Assembly: GCA_029838195.1 (NCBI GenBank)
Contig: JALGVJ010000016.1
Coordinates: 1 to 64,000 of the forward strand
DNA: 64,000 bases
Direction of reading: 5' to 3'
Origin: Promethearchaeota archaeon
GTDB taxonomy: Archaea; Asgardarchaeota; Lokiarchaeia; Sigyniarchaeales; SOKP01
Part shown: positions 33,564-42,226 of the stretch, in pieces
Layout of the letters: the number at the start of each line of letters is the position of its first letter
Position numbering within the stretch: position 1 is the stretch's first letter
The notes under the pieces: generated by a model
Databases searched by the model: none
What the model saw: only the letters and a program-made list of their open reading frames with translations
Told to the model about the DNA's origin: nothing
Made by a program: the position numbers and the translations under genes

Positions 33564-34241
33564 ATGGAGACAAAATCAAATAATAATTCTACACCAACGT
33601 GTCAATCTACTTTAAACCCTACCAACTGGAATGGTAGATCCATTGAAATTGACGATGCGGGTACGGGTGATCTGGTAGGAGATGCTTTTATTGGGTATCG
33701 AGATACCGGTAGTGGAAAAATCATTTTTAAAGCCGTACCAGTAGAATTTTATAAAGAAAAATATCGAGGAGAAGATCGTTCGAAAGAATGTATTCTAAAA
33801 CTTACGCTAGAAGCCCTCGAAGAGTTAAAATTTAGCAAAGAAAACGATAGAATCTTGCTTTGTAGGGGCAATTGTTTTGATCGAGTAAGAGAATATTTTG
33901 AAGAAAATAAGATCTATCATGAACCCGCCATAATTGAAGGCGAATTACAAGAAGCCGTTGAAACCAAGTACATTCAACATTTACGTAAGTTAGGTGTTAA
34001 ATCTAAAAACTTAACTACTGAATCGGGGGCTAAACGTTATTTTATTCTTTTTAATTGGGTTTGTAGAGATTTTCCTAATCGCGAAAAATACGTTAAAACG
34101 GGATTTCCTTCGTGGAATAAAAAATGGAGAAAAATAGCCATGGAAAGATATGAAAAATATCAAAAACCTAAGAAAAAAGATCAAAAAATAAAACAAATCC
34201 GAGAAAGAGCAAATATTATTTTAAAGAACTTCTCCAAATAA
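33564..34241 (+). CDS. Putative RNase H-fold protein of unknown function
   Basis: 225 residues, not confidently recognised. After a polar Asn/Thr-rich lead, SIEIDDAGTGDLVGDAFIGY (27-46) reads as an acidic first strand and hairpin like that of RNase H-fold nucleases. A helix with EALEELKF and a strand RILLCRGNCFD (possible second acidic position) follow. The last 60 residues are strongly basic (RYEKYQKPKKKDQK), suggesting nucleic-acid contact. The DDAGTGD motif resembles DEAGxG of RNase HII only loosely. It sits alone, 18 bp before the target-site duplication of the IS66 element, which inserted just after its stop and left the gene intact. Confidence 0.55.
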   Translation: METKSNNNSTPTCQSTLNPTNWNGRSIEIDDAGTGDLVGDAFIGYRDTGSGKIIFKAVPVEFYKEKYRGEDRSKECILKLTLEALEELKFSKENDRILLCRGNCFDRVREYFEENKIYHEPAIIEGELQEAVETKYIQHLRKLGVKSKNLTTESGAKRYFILFNWVCRDFPNREKYVKTGFPSWNKKWRKIAMERYEKYQKPKKKDQKIKQIRERANIILKNFSK

Positions 34242-34259
34242 AAAAATGTAATTTTTAAA

Positions 34260-34267
34260 CTTAATTT
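34260..34267. repeat. 8-bp target-site duplication, left copy (CTTAATTT)
   Basis: CTTAATTT lies immediately outside the left inverted repeat and recurs exactly at 36255-36262. Eight bases is the duplication length characteristic of IS66-family insertion. Confidence 0.95.
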
Positions 34268-34289
34268 GTAATTATAAAGTGTTCTGATC
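34268..34289. repeat. IS66 left terminal inverted repeat (22 bp)
   Basis: Begins GTAATTATAAAGTGTTCTG. It matches the reverse complement of 36233-36254 at 21 of 22 positions, the sole difference being G versus A at position 14. Confidence 0.95.
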
Positions 34290-34497
34290 AAAATAGAGGT
34301 TACTAATCCTAATTAATTAATCTACCTGATGAAATAAATTGGGATGATCAATGGTTCAAAACGTGGTATCCGTTCAAGAACATCAATCCTCAAAACCCAC
34401 GTTTAGCCTGTATCACGAAGAAAAAGCACTCTTTTGAACCTTCTATCCACTACCCTGCGCTATCGATACGTTTCCTAAATTAATGCTTGAAAACCGT

Positions 34498-36165
34498 TTA
34501 AAAGCCGATCGCTTTCAGCACGGGGGTGATCTTTCCTAAAAGCACCAGGTGTAAGGCTTTCCCGAAGTCCATGCCATGTTTCTTACAGGTCTGGAGGAGG
34601 GAGAGGTATAAAGTAAAAGAGTCCATGACCTCCTCGCTCTTGAAATCGTAGCTTGTTTTTCGCATGATGACAAAGGGACGGAGTTCCCTTTCCGCCGCAT
34701 TGTTATCGGGCGGGATGCCGGGATGCTTTAAATAGGTGAAGAGATACGGTTCATGGCGCCTCATTCGTTCAATGAGGCGCTTTAGATCGCCGTCCACCGC
34801 CCCCTCGGCTTCTATTTTCTCAATTAACGCTCTCAATTGCCGTACGGCATCCTCTTCCGTCGCCCGGATCTCGGGTTTGGCTTGATAACTAAGCGGGGTA
34901 TTTTCATCCCCCCAAGCTTGTTTAAAAAACGAGTATAATAAGAACGCATGCTTCATTTTTTGCCGTTCTTTCCTGATTGTTTCCTCACATTCCTTGCGCT
35001 CTTCCTCGGAGAGGGGTATCGGGCGCTTCTTTGGTCGCCCCCGCTTTTTTTTCACGGTATTTTCTTTCATCTTCTCTTCTTTTTGCTGGGCATCCTCCTT
35101 TAACCGGGCTCTGAGCTTTTGGCACGTGGATTCCCCCTTCATCATGATGACCTTTAAGTCTTTTACCAGGTGAGCCAAGCATTTCTGTTGCTCCTGCGTG
35201 AGGCCAAGATAAGGTCTCCAAAAATCCGTGATCAACACTCCTCCAAAATCCTCGAAGAATTTCTCAATTGCCCTACGGCTTCTCGAGGCGTGCGGGAGAA
35301 ACAAGGTGAAAAACGTGGTAGTAATGACCCAGAGCCACCAATTTCCTCCCTTCATCGGCAATCCTGTCTCATCAGCATGAACGTACCTTGCTTCTTTTAA
35401 CTTTTTCAAGCATTCTAAATAAAATTCTTCCAGATGAGCACCATGTTTCTTGAACCAATCAATAATGGAGGTAATTGAAATTAAACGGTTCAAATGAGGG
35501 ATCCAGCGTTCAAACTCCACTAATATTTTGGAGTAAGAATGCTTGGATTCGATGCGGGATTGCATGACGGTAGCGATGAAGCCGAACCCAAAATGACAGT
35601 TTTTTAACACCCCGAAATCGATATTCACGAGCTTTTTACAAGCTTTACAGCGATAGCGATGGAGGATATATTTCGTAATCACTAAGGATCTATTGTGCTT
35701 TCCAACGACCAAATCCAGCATCACGTGGTCCCAAGTACCGCCCGCTTTTCTCAGCTTGTCGCTCCCGGCACCGCATTGCGGGCATTTTTTAAGGTGAACG
35801 TGGACCACGGAATCGATTTGTTCTTCAGGCGGTCGCCTCCACGTGTCGCCGTTACTCCCCTTGGGCTTGCCTCGCTTTTTTCCCCTGTCATTTCCTCCTA
35901 AGTCCGGGCTATCACGCCTTTTGCCCTTGTCTTTTCGCTGCTTCCTCTTCTGCTCGAAATGCTTACGGGTTTTTTTATTTTCTTCCTGCCAGGTCTCAAT
36001 CAATTCCTTTTTGACTTCTTTTTTCTGGCGTGTAAGATTAATTTCGGGCGGCTCATCCGGCATGGAGTGAGCCAAGCACCGTTCCGCTCTCAACTCAAGA
36101 TATTTTTTGGCTAAAATGAAGAGACCGAAAAGTAATAAAAAATGGAGGATGTAATAAACCAGCAT
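34498..36165 (-). CDS. IS66-family transposase (TnpC type)
   Basis: 555 residues, intact. The zinc ribbon is KKCPQCGAGSD near 127 with RYRCKACKK near 170. The DDE catalytic residues are Asp in YVHADETGLPMKGG (IS66 VDET motif), Asp in LITDFWRPYLG and Glu in PDNNAAERELRPF. The linker between the second Asp and Glu is long and basic (KKKRGRPKKR). The N-terminus is unusual: residues 1-25 form a hydrophobic segment (LHFLLLFGLFILAKK) before the expected charged region, so the true start could be the Met near residue 35 (MPDEPPEINL). Base composition contrasts strongly with the neighbours. Confidence 0.95.
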   Translation of the reverse strand: MLVYYILHFLLLFGLFILAKKYLELRAERCLAHSMPDEPPEINLTRQKKEVKKELIETWQEENKKTRKHFEQKRKQRKDKGKRRDSPDLGGNDRGKKRGKPKGSNGDTWRRPPEEQIDSVVHVHLKKCPQCGAGSDKLRKAGGTWDHVMLDLVVGKHNRSLVITKYILHRYRCKACKKLVNIDFGVLKNCHFGFGFIATVMQSRIESKHSYSKILVEFERWIPHLNRLISITSIIDWFKKHGAHLEEFYLECLKKLKEARYVHADETGLPMKGGNWWLWVITTTFFTLFLPHASRSRRAIEKFFEDFGGVLITDFWRPYLGLTQEQQKCLAHLVKDLKVIMMKGESTCQKLRARLKEDAQQKEEKMKENTVKKKRGRPKKRPIPLSEEERKECEETIRKERQKMKHAFLLYSFFKQAWGDENTPLSYQAKPEIRATEEDAVRQLRALIEKIEAEGAVDGDLKRLIERMRRHEPYLFTYLKHPGIPPDNNAAERELRPFVIMRKTSYDFKSEEVMDSFTLYLSLLQTCKKHGMDFGKALHLVLLGKITPVLKAIGF

Positions 36166-36232
36166 GTCATGGAGATATTACATGCCTTGGTATAAGAAAC
36201 AGAATATCACGTAGAAAATATATTTATAAAGG

Positions 36233-36254
36233 GATCAGAATACTTTATAATTAC
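36233..36254. repeat. IS66 right terminal inverted repeat (22 bp)
   Basis: Reverse complement begins GTAATTATAAAGTATTCTG, pairing with the left end at 34268-34289 with one mismatch. Confidence 0.95.
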
Positions 36255-36262
36255 CTTAATTT
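36255..36262. repeat. 8-bp target-site duplication, right copy (CTTAATTT)
   Basis: Exact copy of 34260-34267, directly outside the right inverted repeat. The remaining spacer to 36506 is AT-rich without a gene. Confidence 0.95.
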
Positions 36263-36506
36263 TTTTAAAAACTTAACGAAATGCATATTTCTTCTTAAAA
36301 ATTATTTCTTCTAATATATAATTGAAGTTCAATTCAATACTTCATGTTTTTTCAATGGTATTTAATATTTAATGCTTTTTCATAGATGAAAAAGTTTTGA
36401 CAAAACCATTAATAAACAAATGAAATCAAGAATTTAATACGAAAATACATGGAATTGATTAAATTATGATTTATTAATTCAAATTACGTTAAAACTTCGA
36501 AGAATT

Positions 36507-37373
36507 CTATTGTTTTAATAATTCAAATGCAGTCATCAGTACCCAAGTAAAAATATTTATCGTCAAAATCCATTCCACTAAGGGATTAAAGATAATGAGG
36601 AGTAAGAGCAAATTAGGCATGGTTAAGAATCCAATGATGACGTGATATAATTTATAAGCTTTTGATTTCAACATTAAAAAACTATAAAGAGTAATGTAAA
36701 TTCCCGAGCCGATGAAACTAAAAATTGCTACAACCCCATGAAAAATGAGAAAATAATCATAATAAACGGGATCGGGAAGAATTCCTACTAATGCTATGCA
36801 TACTCCCGTAAGAACTGCAGTCCCTGTAGCAATCCTTCGAATGAATTCATTAAGTCCTACCAAAGTTTTTTCTAAATATAATAAAAAGGGAATTCCCAAA
36901 GAACCTGAAACGACAAAAGCAATGCTAAAAAGAGTCCTTGCGGTTCCATATCCTAATGAACTCACGGTATTATATAGCGGATTATAATTTGGTGTTAATA
37001 TAATTGATATAATTATAAGAATAAGAGCTATTAATGTTCCAATCAGTCCAAAATAAATTTCTAATTTGGATAAATGCGCCTCTACTATATGAATTAGTCT
37101 TTCATCAGATAAATCCTCACTAAGTAATTCTCTAATGAGCACTGATTTTTTTGGTAATACAAATAATTTATTAATTATTTCTTCAACTCCCTTTATTTGC
37201 CTTATTAATTTTTCAGCCCTACTTTTTTGCCATATTGCAGTTAACGTTCCCTCTAAGGTCACTATCCCATCTTTCACGGTTGCTCTTATCTTGGCAACAT
37301 CGATCATTTTATCTTTTTTAAGTTTTTTAATTACTTCGTATTTAATTTTTGAATCTTTTTGATTTTCACTCAT
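36507..37373 (-). CDS. BON-domain + DUF998-like integral membrane protein
   Basis: 288 residues. Residues about 9-75 form a BON domain (IRATVKDGIVTLEGTLTAIW then RQIKGVEEIINKLFV), normally a lipid- or phosphate-associated module of bacterial envelope proteins. Residues about 105-288 have six hydrophobic segments with the DUF998 pattern (YNPLYNTVSSLGYG at the first loop, GILPDPV). There is no signal peptide before the BON domain, so it should face the cytoplasm. The combination is uncommon to my knowledge. Neighbouring GPH transporter lies upstream on the same strand with a 176-bp gap. Function unknown. Confidence 0.8.
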   Translation of the reverse strand: MSENQKDSKIKYEVIKKLKKDKMIDVAKIRATVKDGIVTLEGTLTAIWQKSRAEKLIRQIKGVEEIINKLFVLPKKSVLIRELLSEDLSDERLIHIVEAHLSKLEIYFGLIGTLIALILIIISIILTPNYNPLYNTVSSLGYGTARTLFSIAFVVSGSLGIPFLLYLEKTLVGLNEFIRRIATGTAVLTGVCIALVGILPDPVYYDYFLIFHGVVAIFSFIGSGIYITLYSFLMLKSKAYKLYHVIIGFLTMPNLLLLLIIFNPLVEWILTINIFTWVLMTAFELLKQ

Positions 37374-37549
37374 CTTAGTTCCCGATTAATTTTTGATTTC
37401 ATTAAAATATCAATGGTATAAACATACCATGAAATTTAAAAATTAAAAATCTAAGGTATTATAGATAATTTTAAGATTTTTTACTGATAAATATTTAATA
37501 AAATTAAAGAAAAATTAAAAAAATTAAATGAAAAGCAAATTTTTTCTTT

Positions 37550-38950
37550 CTATTCTATTTTTTTCCTTTTCAACTCATGCAATTTTTTCGCTTTCTCTGT
37601 TATTTCATTATAAATTTCCTTAGTAAGAGGAGATTTAATCATTGCGATTAATCCAATTAATAAAAAGATTGCAGGAAAGATAAAGAATAAACTTCTTAAA
37701 CCAAAAATCGTTTGTTCGGATGTTCCAAGAGGATCAAAAATTGCCCATCCAACAGAATTAAAAACCAATGCGATGCAAAGAAAAACAGCAACATTAGTAA
37801 GTTTTGCAATGAATCCATTAATACCATAGAAGCCTGCTTCTCTTCTTATACCATTTATTAATTCATCTTGGTCAATAATTGCAGAAATATTCACATCTCT
37901 AACAAATAAGGCTCCAGCTAATCCAATTCCTAATAAGAAAAAAAATATAAATGCAAAAAACGCTCTAGAAATAAACATGAAGGGTACAAGGTTAAAAATT
38001 AAAATGACTATTGTTGCAATGAAAGCCTTTTTAATCCCAATTTTTTTGACCACGTGCTGCCAAAAGAATATAAATATGGCAGCAGAGATAAAACCAATTG
38101 CTAAAAACAGCGAAAGTATTAACGAATCATCAATCTTTAGTACAAAACTTCCATATAACGGTAATATGGTCGGGATCATCCCAAAAACAAACCATACAGA
38201 AAAAGTTCCAACAATATGATGACGGAATGCTTTATTTTTAAAGGTATATTTTAGAGCAGTTAAAAAGGAAGGAGCGTTTTCTGGATCTTTTGAAAATTCT
38301 TTTCTTTCTTCGATTCCAAATTTAATAAAAATGGTTGCAGAAACACTGCATAATATAGAAATGAAAATGGCTGCAAAGATGTAATTTTGATAATATTGAG
38401 GATCATCATATTTGGGAATGAAAAAGCTTGGTAAAATAAACGCAATCATCAAGGAACAGATTTGAAAAAATTGAATGATTGTATTGGCTTTTGCCCTCTG
38501 TTCTAAATTTCTAAACATTTCTGGAAATAGGGCTGTTTGATTTACACTCCACATTGTATAAAAGAATTCCCACGTAATGATGATGATTAAAAAATATAAA
38601 AATATGATTATCTGATCTCCAATTGGAGGTGTCCATAAAAAAATGTTAATTATCAATAATGGAATAATTCCTACAATAATGTAAGGTAGCCGACGCCCCC
38701 ATCTTGTGCTTGTTTTATCTGAAATCGTTCCTAAAAGAGGATCATTAATAGCATTCCAAAAACTCCAAATAATGAAACCTATTGTGATGAGATTCACGTT
38801 TAATCCAATAACGGCATAATAGAAGGTAAAAATGAGAAAGCTAAAAAATTGAAAGAGAACAACATCTGTAAAGCCAGCAAGACTATAAAAAATAGCTTTT
38901 TTCGTCGTATACTCATTAATTTTTCTGTTTTTATTGTTCTTAACATTCAT
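37550..38950 (-). CDS. GPH-type MFS cation symporter
   Basis: 466 residues, about 12 membrane segments. Family signatures: WNAINDPLLGTISDKTSTRW and GRRLPYIIVGIIPLL. ALFPEMFRNLEQRAKANTI parallels LYPDKFRTNEERRKVSAF of the 18686-20092 paralogue. Overall order and length match, so they are two members of one local family. Expected to move sugars or related solutes with Na+ or H+; the substrate is unknown. No sugar-degrading gene is adjacent apart from the downstream BON/DUF998 membrane protein. Confidence 0.9.
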   Translation of the reverse strand: MNVKNNKNRKINEYTTKKAIFYSLAGFTDVVLFQFFSFLIFTFYYAVIGLNVNLITIGFIIWSFWNAINDPLLGTISDKTSTRWGRRLPYIIVGIIPLLIINIFLWTPPIGDQIIIFLYFLIIIITWEFFYTMWSVNQTALFPEMFRNLEQRAKANTIIQFFQICSLMIAFILPSFFIPKYDDPQYYQNYIFAAIFISILCSVSATIFIKFGIEERKEFSKDPENAPSFLTALKYTFKNKAFRHHIVGTFSVWFVFGMIPTILPLYGSFVLKIDDSLILSLFLAIGFISAAIFIFFWQHVVKKIGIKKAFIATIVILIFNLVPFMFISRAFFAFIFFFLLGIGLAGALFVRDVNISAIIDQDELINGIRREAGFYGINGFIAKLTNVAVFLCIALVFNSVGWAIFDPLGTSEQTIFGLRSLFFIFPAIFLLIGLIAMIKSPLTKEIYNEITEKAKKLHELKRKKIE

Positions 38951-39151
38951 AAGATATCGTTTTTCATGAAATAGTTAATTAGTATTTAATAGTGAGAGCA
39001 TATATAAAGGATTAATTCTTTTCTCAATACGATTAATAAAAAAGAGAAAGAATATAATTAACACTAAAAAGAGTTGAAAAAGAAATTTTAACTATTTGAT
39101 CACTTATTTGAATAGAAAATATTTAATATGTATTAATTTATAATAATTAAA

Positions 39152-39562
39152 ATGGGAAATTCAGAGCAAGCAGAACGCTGGATAAAACAAGCTAAAATCG
39201 ATTATGAAAGTGCAATAAATAATTTAGAATTTAAGTCATTTGAGTTAGTTTGCTTTTTATCACATCAAGTTGCAGAAAAATCATTAAAAGCATTGTTATA
39301 TAGCATTGGCCTAAGACCTTTTGGGCATTCTCTTAAAGAACTAGCAGAAACAATTGAAAAAGAAAACATGAACATAAAAATTCCTAAGGAATGCGTACTT
39401 GAATTGGATAAGCATTATATTGCCACGAGATATCCGGATGCTTTTGTCTCGGGAATACCCCATGAATATTATTCAAAAAAAAATGCATTAAATTGTTTAA
39501 AATGGAGCAAAAAAATATTAGAATTAGCAAAAGATTACTTGAAAAGCATTGTAAAGAGTTAG
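39152..39562 (+). CDS. HEPN-domain protein
   Basis: 136 residues of the larger PF05168-type HEPN fold: QAERWIKQAKIDYESAINNL, FELVCFLSHQVAEKSLKALL and a closing ALNCLKWSKKILELAKDYL helix. RPFGHSLKEL near 63 is the position of the family's conserved His helix, but the RX4HXY motif of HepT is not seen. TTTATAATA just upstream of the ATG may be the promoter of a short-leader transcript. It is followed directly by a nucleotidyltransferase, opposite in order to the pair at 7.0-7.8 kb. Confidence 0.88.
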   Translation: MGNSEQAERWIKQAKIDYESAINNLEFKSFELVCFLSHQVAEKSLKALLYSIGLRPFGHSLKELAETIEKENMNIKIPKECVLELDKHYIATRYPDAFVSGIPHEYYSKKNALNCLKWSKKILELAKDYLKSIVKS

Positions 39563-39975
39563 TGATTCTAAAAGAATTCATAAATAAAACCCATCAAGCC
39601 TTAAAAGATAAATTCATTTGTGCAATTTTAATTGGTTCGAGAGCTCGTACAGATTTTAATGAAGGGAGTGATATTGACTTAATTTTAGTTGGAGCATGGG
39701 ATAATGAAATTCTGTTTGATAGAATTGAAGAAATTCAAAATAATACGCCACTTCCTCCCTTACCCATTGATTTCTTCCTATATCGAGTGGAAGAAATTAA
39801 AAAAATGATACAGCAAGGAAATCCGATGATTTTGGATGGTTTTAGGGAGGAGGGAATTTGCTTATATAATGATGTATTCTTTCAGAATGTTCAAGATCTT
39901 ATTACACAAAAAATCAGTGAGGGTTTTTTGGAGAAAAAGAATGGCATTTGGAAAGTAAATACTCTTTCTAAATAA
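39562..39975 (+). CDS. MNT-type nucleotidyltransferase paired with HEPN
   Basis: About 137 residues. The catalytic motif is GSRARTDFNEGSDIDLILVG (GS, then the paired Asp). A conserved strand PIDFFLYRVEEIKKM follows. I choose the GTG at 39562, which shares one base with the HEPN stop (TAGTG), because longer starts (ATG 39502, TTG 39493) would force a 60-70 bp overlap and add residues outside the fold. The tight coupling indicates a two-gene HEPN-MNT module, possibly toxin-antitoxin or nucleotidylation-based regulation. Activity has not been shown for this subtype. Confidence 0.85.
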   Translation: MILKEFINKTHQALKDKFICAILIGSRARTDFNEGSDIDLILVGAWDNEILFDRIEEIQNNTPLPPLPIDFFLYRVEEIKKMIQQGNPMILDGFREEGICLYNDVFFQNVQDLITQKISEGFLEKKNGIWKVNTLSK

Positions 39976-40141
39976 AATTAACAGAAAAAAGAAAAAAAAA
40001 TTTATTCTTCAAATAATTTCAAGTGAGAAACTATTTTGTGATTAATTTAGTATCATCAGAAAGAGATTTATTTTATAAAATCAAATTAAATAACAAAAAT
40101 GTTTTTCTCTATTTTTTCTTTATTTGATTTAGGTGTTTTAA

Positions 40142-41674
40142 GTGAATAAAATTCAAATTAACGAGGCAGAATATCTTAATAAAGTACAAGCCTGTTGGTT
40201 GGGTAAAAATATTGGAGGAACATTAGGCGCTCCTTATGAAACAAAGAAAACCATGAATGACCTTACTTTCTATGATCCTATTCCGGAGAAACCCGCACCA
40301 AATGATGACCTTGATCTCCAACTCATATGGTTAATAATGTTAGAAGATATTGGCGTTAATCCTTCATTATATCATTTTGCTGAATATTGGAAAAAATATG
40401 CGATTGCTTATCCTTGGAATGAATATGGATTTTTACGACGTAATTTAAAGCGTGGTTTAATGCCTCCAATCGCTGGATGTTTTGAAAATTATTTTTTAGA
40501 TGAGATGGGTGCCCCCATTAGAAGTGAAATATGGGCGTGCATATCTCCCGGAGATCCTCAATTAGCAGCGGCAACGGCATGGAAAGATGCTGTACTTGAT
40601 CATGCAGGAGGAGAAGGAATGCATGGAGAAATGTTTTGGGCTGCCGTAGAAAGCGCAGCTTTCGTAATTAATGACCCTAAGCAGTTGATCGAAATAGGGT
40701 TAAATATGATTCCTCTATCCTCGGCAATTTCTAGAGTTACGCGAGAAGTTCTATGGTGCCATGAAAATGGATTGACTTGGAAAGAAACGCGGAAACGTAT
40801 TATTTTATATTATGGCCATAATTCTCCTTGTCATGCGCCTCAGAATCATGGATTTACTCTATTAGGATGGCTTTACGGTAATGATTTTGGAGATAAACTT
40901 TGTAAAGCGGTGAATTGCGGATATGATACGGACTGCACTGCCGCAACATTAGGAGCTCTTCTTGGAATCCTCAATGGTTTAGAATATATTCCTAAAAAAT
41001 GGAGCGATCCAATAGGAGAAAAGATAGTTCTGCATTTATTAACAAGAAAAGGGAACTTGAAAAACCCACCCCGCAATATTCACGAATTAACAAATCGAAT
41101 TTTTAAAATAACAAAGCAATTTTTAATTAAAAATTCTAAAACTTCAATTTTAGGAGAAAAAACTACATTACCCGAAAATTTATACTCTTTATTATTTCAA
41201 AATGAAAAAGCACATCATGTATTGCGTTCTGATATCCATGCAGCAGTATCCCTCGTAAATGATATTGAAATCACCCTATATTATTTTGGTGAACCAGTAA
41301 TAAAACCAGGGGTTGATAAAATATTAGGAATCTCTTTGAAAAAAAATGGGTTCAAATTAAAAAATAATGTTTTTCTGGAAGTACCAAATGGCTGGGAGGT
41401 TCAATTTTTAGATGATGAATTTGAACAAAAGCGTTTTATAATTCGGGCATCGGAAATCCAAAATTTTAATATCATCCATGTTTGCTTACCACAAATAAAT
41501 GAGAATAAAAAGATAAAATTCGTTATCTTAGGTCCAAATGAAGCTCAAGGATATCCTAGCGGGATAAATATTCCGAGACCTTCCTTTAAAGGTTCTGATA
41601 AAGAATGGCTTGAAAAAATAGGAATTTCTAAAAAAAGATTAAAAGAAAATTCCATTAGAAAAAAAAATGATTAA
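40142..41674 (+). CDS. ADP-ribosylglycohydrolase-family protein
   Basis: 510 residues. The first 310 residues are the ADP-ribosylglycohydrolase fold: VQACWLGKNIGGTLGAPYE opening, PNDDLDLQLIWLIMLE with the first metal-binding Asp residues, and CGYDTDCTAATLGALLG with the second (DTD). Residues about 345-510 form a beta-rich appendage of unknown kind, not part of the enzyme fold. It would remove ADP-ribose from proteins or nucleic acids, or act on a related glycosidic bond. The GTG start at 40142 is the family-fitting one. It is convergent with korC, whose stop lies 7 bp away. Confidence 0.88.
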   Translation: MNKIQINEAEYLNKVQACWLGKNIGGTLGAPYETKKTMNDLTFYDPIPEKPAPNDDLDLQLIWLIMLEDIGVNPSLYHFAEYWKKYAIAYPWNEYGFLRRNLKRGLMPPIAGCFENYFLDEMGAPIRSEIWACISPGDPQLAAATAWKDAVLDHAGGEGMHGEMFWAAVESAAFVINDPKQLIEIGLNMIPLSSAISRVTREVLWCHENGLTWKETRKRIILYYGHNSPCHAPQNHGFTLLGWLYGNDFGDKLCKAVNCGYDTDCTAATLGALLGILNGLEYIPKKWSDPIGEKIVLHLLTRKGNLKNPPRNIHELTNRIFKITKQFLIKNSKTSILGEKTTLPENLYSLLFQNEKAHHVLRSDIHAAVSLVNDIEITLYYFGEPVIKPGVDKILGISLKKNGFKLKNNVFLEVPNGWEVQFLDDEFEQKRFIIRASEIQNFNIIHVCLPQINENKKIKFVILGPNEAQGYPSGINIPRPSFKGSDKEWLEKIGISKKRLKENSIRKKND

Positions 41675-41680
41675 AAAGTT

Positions 41681-42226
41681 TCACAAATAATCGTATCCTT
41701 TCTGATATGCTTTAAAATTTAATTCCCAAAACTTAACAGGAATATTCTGCTTAATTGCTTGATATATGAATTCATTACTAACGAGATTTGAAATTTTAAT
41801 TAATCCACCTAACATTATAAAATTAATTCCTTTCATGAATTTTAACTCAGATGCAAGATCATTTGCTGGAATCTTATATATATTTCCTTTATTTTCCGAA
41901 AAATGAATGAGATTAGAATTAATCAAGATTTTACTCTCTCGGGTAGTAGAAGAATAAAAATAATTAAATGCATCTTCGGAAAATGCAATTAAAAAATCAA
42001 CTTCATTAATAACGGGATAATTAATCTTATCCATGTTGGAAATTATTACATCACTCTTTACTCTCGTTCCTCGCTGTTCTGCTCCATAAGACTGCGTCTG
42101 AATAGCATTTTTATTTTCTAATATTGCAGCTGTTCCCAATATAATACTTGCAAGGATAACGCCCATTCCGCCCGTTCCACAAAATCTAATATGAAATTCA
42201 CTATTTTCTTTTTTCCCAAAATTCAT
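41681..42226 (-). CDS. korC: 2-oxoacid:ferredoxin oxidoreductase gamma subunit
   Basis: 181 residues. The N-terminal RFCGTGGMGVILASIILG is the gamma-subunit signature (GxGGQG type), followed by QTQSYGAEQRGTRVKSDVII. It completes the four-subunit enzyme encoded D-A-B-C at 41681-44524. The start lies 26 bp inside the end of korB, so it is translationally coupled. 2-oxoglutarate is favoured over pyruvate or 2-oxoisovalerate because of the alpha-subunit layout, but this is not certain. Confidence 0.9.
   Translation of the reverse strand: MNFGKKENSEFHIRFCGTGGMGVILASIILGTAAILENKNAIQTQSYGAEQRGTRVKSDVIISNMDKINYPVINEVDFLIAFSEDAFNYFYSSTTRESKILINSNLIHFSENKGNIYKIPANDLASELKFMKGINFIMLGGLIKISNLVSNEFIYQAIKQNIPVKFWELNFKAYQKGYDYL

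Larger units (their letters stand above)
34268..36254 (-). mobile_element. Complete IS66-family insertion sequence, 1987 bp
   Basis: Both ends are present. The left end (34268-34289) begins GTAATTATAAAG. The right end (36254-36233, read on minus) begins the same, and the 22-bp repeats differ at one position only. IS66 ends characteristically begin GTAA. Exact 8-bp direct repeats CTTAATTT flank the element. It carries one transposase gene on minus and no TnpA/TnpB accessory genes, as in the ISBst12-like subgroup. The coding part is much richer in GC than its surroundings, which indicates recent arrival from elsewhere. The 230 bp between the left end and the gene stop show no further frame. Confidence 0.95.

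Noticed and set aside
34985-36070. Several plus- and minus-strand ORFs of 68-78 codons inside the IS66 transposase.
   Set aside because: Shadow frames of a GC-rich gene. They do not resemble IS66 accessory TnpA/TnpB.
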